Below, in pieces: positions 24,575-34,214 of a stretch of 56,499 nucleotides of DNA (position 1 is the first letter of the stretch; each line of letters begins with the position of its first letter). Under the pieces are notes generated by a model that was not told the DNA's origin, did not search any database, and saw only the letters and a program-made list of their open reading frames with translations. The DNA is from an uncultured Paracoccaceae bacterium (GTDB lineage Bacteria > Pseudomonadota > Alphaproteobacteria > Rhodobacterales > Rhodobacteraceae), in the NCBI GenBank assembly GCA_947499635.1, contig CANMPD010000019.1:1-56499 (forward strand), written 5' to 3'. Position numbers and translations under genes: made by a program.

Positions 24575-27183
24575 GCAATTTCTCCTGTTGGTGTTTCACG
24601 TTGGGCTCTGTTCCGTTGTAACATAAAAATGAAAGCTAAGAAGATGAGGGCCGGAATAAACACCAGCTCCTTTGGGGATTGGGGTTGCGGCGCCAGGACC
24701 TCTTTGACGGTAACAAATGCATCACCGTAGAAATCATAATCCGCTAACGCGCTGGAATGTGGCGAACCGAACATAGGTTCTTCCACGGTCAAAGCGCCGT
24801 CGTTGTTTAGCAGGGAAAGGCCCATGGCCGAGAAACGATCTGCTGGCGCTTCGTCGCCAATGGCAAGAAGGATCGTGGTGTCACGCAATTCGCTTGTGTC
24901 AAAGTCGGGGCCATTGACGACTACCCGGATTTCGCTGCCCGGTTCTGCCGCTTCAACCGCCTGAACAAGCGCTGATGGTTCAACATCCGTAAACGGCGGT
25001 TGGAAGCGATTCATGAAGAAGTCAGGTCGGAACAGCAAGAAAGCGATTAAGATCAGTGCGATACTTTCATAGATACGGCTTTTGGTAACAAACCATCCCA
25101 TGGAGCCTGCGGTAAACGCAAGGATCGCGATACTGGCCGATGTAAAGACTAGTATGCCTTGCGCCCACCCGACATCGATCAACAATAGATCAGTGTTGAA
25201 GATGAATACGAAGGGTAGGGCCACCGTGCGCAAACTGTAGAAGAACGCCACAAAGCCCGTTTTGATCGCATCGCCCCCCGAAACAGCGGCAGCGGCGAAA
25301 CTGGCCAAGCCAACCGGTGGCGTCACATCCGCCATAATACCGAAATAGAACACGAACAGATGCACTGCGATCAGCGGCACGATCAAGCCCGATTGGGCGC
25401 CAAGCTCGACAACCACGCCTGCCATCAAAGACGACACAACAATATAGTTCGCCGTGGTGGGCAGCCCCATCCCAAGGATCAGGGACAGCAGGCCAACCAT
25501 GACCAACATCAAGATCAGGTTTCCACCGGACAAGAATTCAACCAGATCAGCCATGACTTGACCAACACCCGTCAGTGTAACGGTGCCGACGATCACACCA
25601 GCCGTTGCTGTCGCAAGACCGATACCAATCATGTTGCGCGCGCCGTCAATCAGGCCTTGCAGTAGGTCCGCAACACCGTCTTTAAACCGTTCAACCATGG
25701 CGCTTTCGCCCCGGAAAATAGCCTTCATGGGTTTTTGTGTTAGCAAAATTACGAATAATAACATCGTAGCCCAGAAAGCGGACAGACCCGGTGATTTCTG
25801 TTCGATCATCAAAAAGTAAACCAACACGATGATCGGTAGCAGGAAGTATAGACCGGCCTTGTAGATTTCACCAACCACCGGCAACTCAACGTCCTTGGCG
25901 TTGGGATCATCTGCCTCAAGATCGGGCACACCGGATGCAACATACAACAGCACAGCGTAGGCTAAAAACACGAGTGCGGATAAGATTAAGCCCGAGTTTG
26001 GAAGAACGCTTGTGATTACCTTCACAGGGAATTGCACACTGTAACAAAGGGCTGCGAAACCGATGAAAAATCCGGCCATTCCCCCGACCGTGCGCCCCAT
26101 ATGCACGACGCGGTCACCCAGCGTCGGCATGTTGTTTTTCACAGCCTCAAGGTGAACGATATAGACCAGCGCAATATAAGAAATTGTTGCAGGCAGGAAG
26201 GCCGTCTTGATCACGTCAACATACGAAATGCCGACGTATTCAACCATTAAGAAAGCCGCAGCGCCCATAACAGGGGGCATGATTTGCCCGTTTACAGATG
26301 ACGCCACTTCGACAGCGCCAGCTTTTTCCGATGAAAAACCGACACGTTTCATGAGGGGAATGGTGAACGTACCCGTGGTCACAACATTGGCGATAGAAGA
26401 CCCCGAGATCAGACCTGTCGCGGCAGATCCGACAACAGCAGCCTTCGCGGGGCCGCCCTTAAGGTGCCCAAGCGCGCCAAACGCCATTTTGATAAAATAA
26501 TTGCCCGCGCCTGCCTTATCCAGCAAGGCCCCGAACAACACGAATAGAAATACGAATTTCGTCGAAACCCCCAACGCAATCCCGAACACCCCCTCGGAAG
26601 TGATCCACATATGGCTCATGGCTTTCTTCAGAGAAGCACCGCTCCAGCGGATGACATCGGGGAAGATATTGGAGGAACCAAAAAACACATAGAGCAGAAA
26701 TACAATGGCGATGATGGCCATCGCAGGTCCAAGGGCGCGACGCGCGCCTTCGAACAACAAGATCAAGCCTGCAAGGGCAAACCATTTGTCTAAATCATCG
26801 GCAAGCCCGCCCGACTGGACGATCTTTTCGTAAAAGAAATAGCCGTAAAGGGCGATAAATACGCCGGCAAATCCCATGATCCAATCATGGATCGGGATGT
26901 AATGACGGGGGCTGGATTTCAAGGCAGGGTAGGCCATGAAAGCAAGGAAAATAGCAAAGGCGAGGTGAATTTGACGTGAGTTGTTCACGACCGACCCGGG
27001 CAGAAGTTGGTTTGAAAGAGGTGAGGCAAGGATGACCTGAAATACGGACCAACCAATCGCGATGATGGACAAAAGTAGCCCGAAAGTGCCGATTGGATTG
27101 CGTGCACCGGCGTCGGATGAAAAAACGAGATCCTGAAGCTCTGCTTCGCTAAGACCCGTGCTTTGATCTTGTTTGGTCACCAT
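24571..27183 (-). CDS. TRAP transporter fused permease (DctQM type, TAXI family)
   Basis: The 870-residue protein fuses the small and large TRAP permease subunits into about 18 helices. DctM-type motifs include GLISGSSIANVVTTGTFTIP, KAGAVEVASSVNGQIMPPVM and LGMGLPTTANYIVVSSLMAG. A C-terminal DUF3394-type soluble domain (about residues 730-850, ALVQAVEAAEPGSEIRVVV) precedes a last helix, as in many TAXI permeases. AGGATC precedes the ATG. It is energised by an ion gradient and works with the binding protein encoded just upstream. TAXI systems take up carboxylates such as glutamate or 2-oxo acids; the substrate here is not known. Confidence 0.94.
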   Translation of the reverse strand: MVTKQDQSTGLSEAELQDLVFSSDAGARNPIGTFGLLLSIIAIGWSVFQVILASPLSNQLLPGSVVNNSRQIHLAFAIFLAFMAYPALKSSPRHYIPIHDWIMGFAGVFIALYGYFFYEKIVQSGGLADDLDKWFALAGLILLFEGARRALGPAMAIIAIVFLLYVFFGSSNIFPDVIRWSGASLKKAMSHMWITSEGVFGIALGVSTKFVFLFVLFGALLDKAGAGNYFIKMAFGALGHLKGGPAKAAVVGSAATGLISGSSIANVVTTGTFTIPLMKRVGFSSEKAGAVEVASSVNGQIMPPVMGAAAFLMVEYVGISYVDVIKTAFLPATISYIALVYIVHLEAVKNNMPTLGDRVVHMGRTVGGMAGFFIGFAALCYSVQFPVKVITSVLPNSGLILSALVFLAYAVLLYVASGVPDLEADDPNAKDVELPVVGEIYKAGLYFLLPIIVLVYFLMIEQKSPGLSAFWATMLLFVILLTQKPMKAIFRGESAMVERFKDGVADLLQGLIDGARNMIGIGLATATAGVIVGTVTLTGVGQVMADLVEFLSGGNLILMLVMVGLLSLILGMGLPTTANYIVVSSLMAGVVVELGAQSGLIVPLIAVHLFVFYFGIMADVTPPVGLASFAAAAVSGGDAIKTGFVAFFYSLRTVALPFVFIFNTDLLLIDVGWAQGILVFTSASIAILAFTAGSMGWFVTKSRIYESIALILIAFLLFRPDFFMNRFQPPFTDVEPSALVQAVEAAEPGSEIRVVVNGPDFDTSELRDTTILLAIGDEAPADRFSAMGLSLLNNDGALTVEEPMFGSPHSSALADYDFYGDAFVTVKEVLAPQPQSPKELVFIPALIFLAFIFMLQRNRAQRETPTGEIA

Positions 27184-27238
27184 GTGATCCTATTCCTCTT
27201 GGGTGTTTCCCTTCGCCTGTGGCGAGCAGGTTCGTAAA

Positions 27239-27268
27239 AGCGAGAGGGTATACGTCGACCCCCTCGCT
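27239..27268 (-). other. RNA hairpin between TRAP binding-protein and permease genes
   Basis: On the - strand AGCGAG-GGGG pairs with CCC-CTCGCT around an 11-base loop, followed by TTTT at 27239-27236. It follows the binding-protein stop within 54 bases. Such stem-loops often protect or partly terminate the transcript so that binding protein exceeds permease. Confidence 0.6.
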
Positions 27269-27292
27269 GTCTCGTGTGCGAGATAGGTTGGA

Positions 27293-28261
27293 TTACTCGA
27301 CCAGGCCGGCTTCGCGGTAATATCTCTCAGCACCCGCGTGCAGTGGAGCCGACAAGCCAGCAGATGCCATTTCCGCAGGGTCAAGGTTTGCGAAAGCGGG
27401 ATGCAAACCACGGAATGCATCTATATTTTCGAAGACACCTGAAACGACAGCATAAACCGCGTCTTCAGACACGTCAGTCGAACTTACGAACGTGGCGCCA
27501 ACGCCGAATGTTGTCACATCTTCATCCGTGCCACGGTACATGCCACCCGGAATCGTTGCAGTCCGGTAAAAGCTATTTTCTGCAATCAAGGTATCAATTT
27601 CTGGGCCGGTCACGCTGACGATAACTGAGTCACAGGCTGTTGTTGCTTCTTGAATAGTACCGGACGGGTGGCCCACAGTCACAACCATCGCGTCGATCTG
27701 GTTGTCGCAAAGAGCTGATGATTGCTCAGCGACTTTCATTTCTGAAGCCAAAGCAAAGTCGTTCGTTGTCCAGCCTTTTGCTTCCATCAACGCTTCCATT
27801 GTTCCGCGCTGACCAGAACCCGGGTTGCCGATGTTGACCCGTTTGCCGATTAGATCATCAAATGTTATGATGCCTGAATCCGCACGTGCCACAACCGTAA
27901 AAGGTTCGGCATGAACCGAGAATACAGCGCGCAGGTCTTTAAATGCACCAGCCTCTTCAAAACGGGACGTCCCATTAAACGCATGGTACTGCCAATCGGA
28001 CTGAGCGACACCAAACTGAAGTTCCCCTTCGCGAATTGTGTTGATGTTGTACACGGAACCGCCCGTGGATTCGACCGAACACCGAATGCCGTGTTCTCTG
28101 CGTCCTTGATTAACGAGGCGACAAATCGCGCCACCCGTCGGATAATAAACACCCGTAACGCCGCCTGTGCCAATTGTGATGAATTCTTCTGCAAACGTAG
28201 CAGACGCAAACAACGTTGCAAGCGTAGTCGCCGCCAAAGAATATTTGAATTTCGAATACAT
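27293..28261 (-). CDS. TAXI-family TRAP substrate-binding protein
   Basis: The 322-residue periplasmic protein has a cleavable signal peptide (KYSLAATTLATLFASATFAE) and then FITIGTGGVTGVYYPTGGAI, the hallmark N-terminal lobe of TAXI binding proteins. GSGQRGTMEALM and VTVGHPSGTIQEATTACDS are also typical. It would bind a carboxylate and deliver it to the fused permease downstream. The pair lies on the same strand as the class V PLP enzyme gene but 307 bases after it. Confidence 0.93.
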   Translation of the reverse strand: MYSKFKYSLAATTLATLFASATFAEEFITIGTGGVTGVYYPTGGAICRLVNQGRREHGIRCSVESTGGSVYNINTIREGELQFGVAQSDWQYHAFNGTSRFEEAGAFKDLRAVFSVHAEPFTVVARADSGIITFDDLIGKRVNIGNPGSGQRGTMEALMEAKGWTTNDFALASEMKVAEQSSALCDNQIDAMVVTVGHPSGTIQEATTACDSVIVSVTGPEIDTLIAENSFYRTATIPGGMYRGTDEDVTTFGVGATFVSSTDVSEDAVYAVVSGVFENIDAFRGLHPAFANLDPAEMASAGLSAPLHAGAERYYREAGLVE

Positions 28262-28568
28262 TTCTTAACTCCCAGTTTGTGTATCACGCGGCTTTTTGTG
28301 TAAGCTTCGTTGTCAGAGCCGCCTTCATACCACCTGCTGTTTAGTGAAACGCAGGCGTTAACATCTTGTAGTTAATCGTATCTTTGTGGACCTTATTAGC
28401 GAGTTTTTGGACTTTCGATTCATTCCGTTTCAGACTGTTTGGGGACAGAAACACATGCACCGTGGCTCAAAACGGGTTAATGGCCAAGATTTAGCAAACA
28501 CACATCCGTCGCCAGACAGAGTTCACACAACCCTGCCTCGCCTACGCAATTTCTATTTTGAATTTTGT
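28262..28568. other. Intergenic region upstream of the TAXI-TRAP operon
   Basis: This 307-base gap holds no gene I can support. It should contain the promoter for the TRAP genes. No clear terminator was found after the class V PLP gene, so read-through is possible. Confidence 0.4.
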
Positions 28569-29822
28569 CTACAGACCGATATCACGCAAAACTGCAAGAA
28601 CCTGAGACACTTCCTCTATGGTGTTATAATGGCACATAGAAACACGAACACAGTCTGGCAATTCTAACGGTTGAAGAATGTTGCCGCTGTAATGATCTGC
28701 TTTGCGCATGTGGGTGCGAATGCCTTCTTTGTTTAGACGACCAACAACATCAGACGACGCGAATCCTTGCACTACGAATGACACTGTACCTTCACGTTTC
28801 TGATTGTCTGGACCCGCCAAAATTGTGACCTTCTTCATCTCACGGAGTCCAAGAAGATTTCCAGTTCCGTTGATCAACGCATCGGTTAAGATCATTTCGT
28901 AACGGTTGATTGCCTTTCCTGCGGCCTCGATCCGTCTGCGCGGGTCTGTTTCCCTAGAAACTTCACCGCCAAGCCAATCGAAGTAGGCAACAACATCCGA
29001 AATTGCGGCATAGGCGCCTGTATCACGCGTCCCCAATTCCCAGTTATCTTTAGGTCCACCAACAAGAGCTTCATGCGGCAATGCAGTTAACTTGTCTGAA
29101 ATCCATGCAATACCGTATCCGTGGCGCGAAAAAACCTTATAAGGTGAAATCGCATAGCCATCGATGTCATAAGCGGCTAGATTCATCTGCCCATGTGCCG
29201 CATGCTGAATTCCATCGACTATGATCATGCAATCTGGAGCCACAGCGCGAATTGTTTTGGAAATCGCGGCTACATCAATTCCAATCCCCGTCACAGGCGA
29301 AGCATGCAGAATGGTCGCGACGGCCACATCAGGGGTCATGATTGCGGCATAATCGTCTGCAGTGACTGTTCCGTCGGTATCGTTATGTGGCACGTTCAGA
29401 TAGTCCATCCCAACGATATCGGCCCAATGGCGAGCGGCACTTCTACTGGAAGGGTGTTCAATCGAACTACCGATGATTTTTGAACCTTTCGGAGCATTGA
29501 GGCAAGCTGTACGAATCATACGATACAAAAGTTCGGTCCCGGTTTCGCCAACGATAAACTGACCGGATGTCGCGTTCATGAACACGGTCAAGTCCGACTT
29601 GGCCTTTTGAATTGTCTCAACCAATGCTTTGGCTGCAGGATTATCCCGTCCTTGATTGTCTGGAATGCCAGCATATTTCGCTGATGTTTCAATCACTGAT
29701 TTCAAAGTAAGGGCACCACCCCCATTCTCAAAATAGACGCGCGGCCCGCCGATAGGGCAACTATCGATATTGGAAAATTGGTCGCGAATGGCGTTGATAA
29801 GCGGTGTGTTGTCTTGAATCAT
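28569..29822 (-). CDS. Class V PLP enzyme, cysteine desulfurase-like without catalytic Cys
   Basis: This 417-residue fold-type I enzyme of the NifS/SufS/isopenicillin-epimerase group has the PLP lysine in AISPYKVFSRHGYG, the ring-stacking His in IIGSSIEHPSSR and the cofactor Asp in MIIVDGIQHAAHGQ. In SufS-type desulfurases an RxGxHCA loop supplies the active Cys; the matching stretch here is HMRKADHYSGNILQP with no Cys. It is therefore probably not a desulfurase but a lyase or racemase/epimerase on a small amino acid. ATG 29822 is used because the 25 residues before it are not family-like. A LysR regulator lies upstream. Confidence 0.8.
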   Translation of the reverse strand: MIQDNTPLINAIRDQFSNIDSCPIGGPRVYFENGGGALTLKSVIETSAKYAGIPDNQGRDNPAAKALVETIQKAKSDLTVFMNATSGQFIVGETGTELLYRMIRTACLNAPKGSKIIGSSIEHPSSRSAARHWADIVGMDYLNVPHNDTDGTVTADDYAAIMTPDVAVATILHASPVTGIGIDVAAISKTIRAVAPDCMIIVDGIQHAAHGQMNLAAYDIDGYAISPYKVFSRHGYGIAWISDKLTALPHEALVGGPKDNWELGTRDTGAYAAISDVVAYFDWLGGEVSRETDPRRRIEAAGKAINRYEMILTDALINGTGNLLGLREMKKVTILAGPDNQKREGTVSFVVQGFASSDVVGRLNKEGIRTHMRKADHYSGNILQPLELPDCVRVSMCHYNTIEEVSQVLAVLRDIGL

Positions 29823-30038
29823 TGGTCTATTCCGTTCGATTGATACGTCGCTGAAGATTGGGTAACCGCGACCAACGCAATGCGTTGGTCGCCCCATAGA
29901 TGGTGCGCATCTTTGTTATTGCTTGGAGAAAGCCTGACCTATTTAGGCGAACGCATAAAACGACTATTTTTCATAAGGACATATCGAAAAAGCGCATGAA
30001 TGGATACAAAGGCATCGGTGCTCCTTTATATACGCTCA

Positions 30039-30947
30039 CTAGTCTTGATAGCTACTTGCGAAATCACAATATATTTGCGCGAGCTCTATAATCTCCTGAA
30101 TGAACGCATTTGGCCTGTCGTCTCGATACATTGCGACATACGGAATCGAGGGCAGGGGCGTCTCAGTTTCGATGACTTCAAGCTTTCCGGATTCTTCAAA
30201 TTTCCTACAAAACTCATAAGGAAGATATGCAACTCCAAGTCCAGCAACTGCCAAACCAAGCAAGGCTGTCATGGAATCGCAGACCAAGCTTTCTTGGAAC
30301 ACAACTCCACGATCCTTTAGCCATTTATTGAGATACAATCCGGAACCGGATATGTGGCCTTGTGCCAGAACTGGAAACGCTGCCAAGTCCCTGTGCTTGA
30401 TTGGTTTTGCTACATCCACGATACCTTTTTTTGCCATCCAACAATTTCTCACTGTTGCCAATGGGACGGACGAGAATTCGGGTAATGTAAAGGTCTCGGG
30501 AATGATGATCAGGTCCAATTGGCACTGTTCCAGATCCGTAAAGAGCGCGCGCGACATATCGACTTTTGGCAATATTTGTACATTCTTAAACTTGCTTTTT
30601 ATTGCCGAAATCAGTTGTGGCAACCACGTAATTGTCGTCAGTTCTGTCACCCCAATTCGTAGAGATTTTGGTTGATTTGCCACACCTTGTTGGATGTCGT
30701 TGATCTGATCGTGAAGGAGAAGAATTTGTTTAGCCACTTCGAAAAGTTCTTCACCATGGGTTGTCAACTTGGCCCCACGCATGCTGCGATCAAAAACCTC
30801 AATTCTGGATCCGCGCTCGAGTTCTTGCACGCGTTTTGAGATCGCCGACTGGGTCGTGTAAAGCCGCGCTGCCGCACGCTCAAACGTCCCTAGCTCAGCG
30901 ATCCAATACAAAGCTTCAAGTTGCTTGAGAGTGATGTTTGCGTTCAT
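30039..30947 (-). CDS. LysR-family transcriptional regulator
   Basis: The 302-residue LysR regulator has an N-terminal HTH (ITLKQLEALYWIAELGTFER, YTTQSAISKRVQELE) and an effector domain starting near SLRIGVTELTTITWLPQLI. AAGGAAA precedes the ATG. It is transcribed in the same direction as, and 216 bases before, the class V PLP gene, so it may regulate that gene and the TRAP genes beyond. The effector is not known. Confidence 0.9.
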   Translation of the reverse strand: MNANITLKQLEALYWIAELGTFERAAARLYTTQSAISKRVQELERGSRIEVFDRSMRGAKLTTHGEELFEVAKQILLLHDQINDIQQGVANQPKSLRIGVTELTTITWLPQLISAIKSKFKNVQILPKVDMSRALFTDLEQCQLDLIIIPETFTLPEFSSVPLATVRNCWMAKKGIVDVAKPIKHRDLAAFPVLAQGHISGSGLYLNKWLKDRGVVFQESLVCDSMTALLGLAVAGLGVAYLPYEFCRKFEESGKLEVIETETPLPSIPYVAMYRDDRPNAFIQEIIELAQIYCDFASSYQD

Positions 30948-31419
30948 GTTTTCCTTCAGAAGTTTGGACTTTAATTCATTCTAACATATCATGTTTTAGG
31001 ATACATAACACTCCCATTTGGAATGTAAGAATTTCTGCTTAGCTGCTAAACATGAAATCAAAATTACATATTCGGAACACTATTGATCTGCTGCAATTAG
31101 AGTTAGGACCCATTGATTTCCATATGGCGACGTGATCCACGGTTTGAAAACTAGGCGGTGAATGTGTCTAATCTTTTCTAGCTTACGGCTGTATAGATGG
31201 CGCGTCTGGCCACTTTCTTCCCCAAGTCCCACGGCAAACCACGTATCGATAACCCGTGCCCCAAGATCTTCCTCTCTACCATCCCCTTGCAGCTTTCATC
31301 ATCTACTGTTTATGAGGCGTACTCAGGAACTGCGGTGATTCAATTTTATAATAATTTAACATAATACTTATTATTTACCTCTCATTTCCGTAGCTGCGTA
31401 CGCTATCTTCAAATGAGAA
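30948..31419. other. AT-rich gap with no supported gene
   Basis: Short frames near 31140-31290 look partly protein-like on the - strand (VIDTWFAVGLGEESGQTRHL) but have no start, family or ribosome-binding site. The part next to 30947 should hold the LysR promoter; the part toward 31419 is AT-rich and adjoins transposase debris. Confidence 0.35.
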
Positions 31420-31535
31420 CTTTTATAAAATAGTAGCTTAGAACACTTATACTTCAGCGACCGCCACAGCCGTTCGACAAAGGTGTTATCGAGGAAACGG
31501 CCTTTGCCATCTATCAAGATGCGCACGTTCGAGCG
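31420..31535 (-). pseudogene. IS3-family OrfB fragment
   Basis: About 38 residues, RSNVRILIDGKGRFLDNTFV and ERLWRSLKYKCSKLLFY, match the region before the catalytic Glu of IS3-family OrfB transposases (MDGKGRxxDNxFxERLWRSLKYE). Nothing else of the element is recognisable nearby. The remainder to 31917 has no gene. Confidence 0.75.
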
Positions 31536-31861
31536 TCGCAATCTATCTATCCAAACGCAGAAACCTGGGGGGTTATTGTCGTTTTTACCAAGAATGTACC
31601 AGCTAAGCGGAAAGGCGCGATCATATGTATAATCCACTTCATTGGTATGGGTTCGCACACGCATTCGACGCCCGGCCAAAAGCCAAACCTATTGGATGCC
31701 CATCCCTTGGAAATTCGTCGGGATGACAGGTGTCTAACAGCTGATAAGCCCGAGATTGACCGGTTTATTCGGTCACAGGCCGCTCGTCACCCCAACCGGG
31801 GAAAACGAGAAAAATTCAGGAAAAAAATGCCTCGATAGCGCGACGAAACTATATAAATAGC

Positions 31862-31886
31862 ATTCTGATCTTTTCCAGATCAGAAT
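31862..31886. repeat. Perfect 10-bp inverted repeat
   Basis: ATTCTGATCT (31862-31871) and AGATCAGAAT (31877-31886) form a perfect stem with a 5-base loop, 32 bases outside the IS3 element. No T-run follows on either strand, so it may be a target site, a protein-binding site or a weak terminator. Confidence 0.6.
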
Positions 31887-31952
31887 AACGATCCTTAAAG
31901 CGCTCGATCAATCCTAGTCTTGTCCTGTTTGCGTTCCGGTCTCTCAACTCAT

Positions 31953-32810
31953 TTAGGCAGCCTTTCTTTCGAATGCCAAGGGGCTTTTGCCGCCCAATGC
32001 TGAATGCCGTCGGCGTGGATTATAGAAACCATTGATGTATTGGAATATTGCGCCTTCCGCCTGTCGCCTTGTTTCCCAACTGTTGCGCCAGATCAGCTCT
32101 GCCTTGAGAGATTTGAAGAACGTCTCAACCATCGAATTGTCGTAACAATTGCCCTTGCCGCTCATTGAGACCTGGAAGCCATGCTTTGACAGACGTCGCT
32201 GATACTCGTTGGAGCAATATTGGGAGCCGCGGTCCGTATGGTAAATGCAGCCCTTGGGTGGGTTGCGCAATGCCACTGCCATATCCAGTGCCCGGATCGC
32301 CAGGTCGCGTTTCATCCGGTTGCTTGTGGCCCAGCCAACGGCCCCGCGGGAATACAGATCAATGATCACCGCCAGATATAGCCACCCCTCGCCGGTCCAG
32401 ATGTAGGAGATGTCTCCAGCCCATTTCGGGTTGGGCCCGTTGGTCGAGAAGTCCTGATGAAGCAAGTTGGGCGCAATATTGAAAGCATGGTTGCTATCGG
32501 TTGTGGCTTTATATTTGCGGGTTCTGACAATCTTGATCCCGTTCGCTTGCATCAAACGACCAACCCGACGATGCCCGACATTCAGTCCCAGTTCCTGCAA
32601 CTCTTCGGTCATGCGTGGGCGGCCATAACTTTGCAAGCTAAGACGATGCTGTGCCCGGATATGAGCCAGGATCACCATGTCAACGCGTTGTCGCTGGCTC
32701 ATTGGAAGAACCTTCCACGCACAAAAACCACGGGATGTGACCTGCATAACGCGGCACAGAAACTCGACGGGCCAGACTTCTTTCCAGGCATCAATGAAAG
32801 CGAACCTCAC
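31953..32810 (-). CDS. IS3-family transposase OrfB
   Basis: The 285-residue OrfB looks complete. It has the N-terminal MRFAFIDAWKEVWPVEFLCR, the HTH_21 region (HRLSLQSYGRPRMTEELQEL), the first catalytic Asp in WAGDISYIWTGEGWLYLAVI, the second in YHTDRGSQYCS and Glu in CYDNSMVETFFKSLKAEL, then the C-terminal NPRRRHSALGGKSPL. Translation starts at GTG 32808-32810. It is in the same frame as orfA, separated by an amber stop at 32832-32834, so it is read as a separate protein here. Confidence 0.92.
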   Translation of the reverse strand: MRFAFIDAWKEVWPVEFLCRVMQVTSRGFCAWKVLPMSQRQRVDMVILAHIRAQHRLSLQSYGRPRMTEELQELGLNVGHRRVGRLMQANGIKIVRTRKYKATTDSNHAFNIAPNLLHQDFSTNGPNPKWAGDISYIWTGEGWLYLAVIIDLYSRGAVGWATSNRMKRDLAIRALDMAVALRNPPKGCIYHTDRGSQYCSNEYQRRLSKHGFQVSMSGKGNCYDNSMVETFFKSLKAELIWRNSWETRRQAEGAIFQYINGFYNPRRRHSALGGKSPLAFERKAA

Positions 32811-32831
32811 CCACTGCCCGGCAGTGCATGT

Positions 32832-33023
32832 CTACATGCACGAGAGGGGGTTTTGGCCTGCAAAGAAGATGGTGGCCTTTTTTAACACTTCCCTCTCCTC
32901 GCGCAGCAAACGGACTTCTTTGCGAAGACGTTCATTCTCTTTCTCGACGTCTTCGTGCGGACCAGACATCAGATCATCACCTCGAAACTCGTCTGTGTAT
33001 CTCATCTCCTTCATAGCAAACAT
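32832..33023 (-). pseudogene. IS3-family OrfA remnant, HTH missing
   Basis: The frame keeps the leucine-zipper end of OrfA (VEKENERLRKEVRLLREERE, VLKKATIFFAGQ) but goes straight from MRYTDEFRGDD to it. The helix-turn-helix (about 30-40 residues) that should bind the IS ends is absent. The element is therefore probably immobile although orfB looks intact. Confidence 0.75.
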
Positions 33024-33257
33024 TGCTCGAAAGAGACCGGAACTGAACCGCGACAAGTCCAGCCGGTAAAGACCCTCAGTTTTGGTTTGGTTCTCGCGCC
33101 TTGGCGGAACTGCGCTGATTACAATGGGGATCACGACTGCTGGATACAAGAGGGCTCAATGAGGCCGGCAGATCCTTGTACTCTGCTACGCCTGTAGGCC
33201 GCGCTCACACGGTCGCATGTATTGTGCATACTCCCCTCTGCCTTTGCCGGTAGCAGG

Positions 33258-34181
33258 CTACTTGAGACCATTCACGTTCAGATAAACAGAATAGAGGGAG
33301 CTCGTGCCCGCAATAAAGAGCCGGTTGAGCTTTGGCCCTCCAAAGCACAGGTTACCGACCATTTCAGGGATATGGATTTTGCCGATCAGCTCACCGTTAT
33401 GGTCTAAGCAATGCACACCATCCGCCGCAGAACTCCAAATGCGTCCTGCGCGGTCTAGGCGAAAGCCGTCGAATAAACCGTTGGTACATTCAGCAAAGAT
33501 ACGTGATGTGTCCAGAGATTTACCATCCGAATTCACGTCCAATGCGCGGATATGTTTCGGCCCGTTTGGCGTATGGGTTGCGCCGGTGTCAGAGACAAAT
33601 AGCGTCTTTTCATCCGCAGAGAACGCCAAGCCGTTGGGCTTGTCGAAGTCACTCGCAACGGCGCTCACTTCGGCTGTATCAGGATCAACACGGTATAAAT
33701 GGCAGCCAGATTGCTCGACTTCTGCTCGCTCCCCCTCGTAATCCATCATGATGCCGTAAGAGGGATCCGTGAACCAGATTGAACCATCCGATTTGACCAC
33801 AACGTCATTAGGGGAGTTAAGTGGTTTGCCTTGATAGCAATCCGCGACAACGGTGATTGAGCCATCATGTTCCGTGCGCGTCACGCGCCGCGTCAGGTGC
33901 TCACATGAAATCAAACGCCCCTGCCCGTCAACCGTGTTACCGTTGGAATTGTTGCTGCCCTGACGGAAGACAGAGACGGAGCCATCGGTCTCATCCCAGC
34001 GCATCATGCGGTTGTTAGGAATATCAGACCAAACAAGGTAGCGCCCTGCGGGAAACCAAGCCGTACCTTCGGACCAACGCGCGCCTGTCCATAGGCGCTC
34101 CACACGCGCATGCCCAATAAAACAGTCATCAAATGCAGGGCTTAAACTCTCAAAGCCTGTTCCGTCCAATTCGCCAAACAT
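33258..34181 (-). CDS. SMP-30/gluconolactonase-type sugar lactonase
   Basis: The 307-residue six-bladed propeller belongs to the SMP-30/gluconolactonase family, which opens sugar lactones to acids. Metal-binding positions are visible: Glu in WSEGTAWF, Asn in KPLNSPNDVVVKSDGSIWFT, and Asn/Asp in DKPNGLAFSADEKTLFVSDT. ATG 34181 is preferred because AAGGAGA lies five bases upstream; the ATG five codons earlier has no such site. It has no signal peptide. It is the last gene of the CUT1 transporter operon and would supply the aldonic acid for the dehydratase pathway at 40.5-44.1 kb. Confidence 0.92.
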   Translation of the reverse strand: MFGELDGTGFESLSPAFDDCFIGHARVERLWTGARWSEGTAWFPAGRYLVWSDIPNNRMMRWDETDGSVSVFRQGSNNSNGNTVDGQGRLISCEHLTRRVTRTEHDGSITVVADCYQGKPLNSPNDVVVKSDGSIWFTDPSYGIMMDYEGERAEVEQSGCHLYRVDPDTAEVSAVASDFDKPNGLAFSADEKTLFVSDTGATHTPNGPKHIRALDVNSDGKSLDTSRIFAECTNGLFDGFRLDRAGRIWSSAADGVHCLDHNGELIGKIHIPEMVGNLCFGGPKLNRLFIAGTSSLYSVYLNVNGLK

Positions 34182-34214
34182 GCACGTCTCCTTCATCGCG
34201 CCAATGCGCAGTCT

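Larger units (their letters stand above)
31918..33057 (-). mobile_element. IS3-family insertion sequence with shortened orfA
   Basis: Imperfect ends face each other: TTCCGGTCTCT near 31936-31946 and its complement AGAGACCGGAA near 33033-33043, each followed outward by a TTGTC-like end. They enclose a complete orfB and a shortened orfA. The length of about 1.14 kb is less than the usual 1.2-1.3 kb, which fits a deletion in orfA. Outer ends are approximate. Confidence 0.7.

Noticed and set aside
31120-31330. Protein-like segments on both strands in the gap after the LysR gene
   Set aside because: No start codon with ribosome-binding site and no recognisable family in either direction.
32876-32885. 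A6G run in IS3 orfA as a programmed -1 frameshift site
   Set aside because: A -1 shift leads to a frame that does not match OrfB; OrfB is in the same frame as OrfA after an amber stop.
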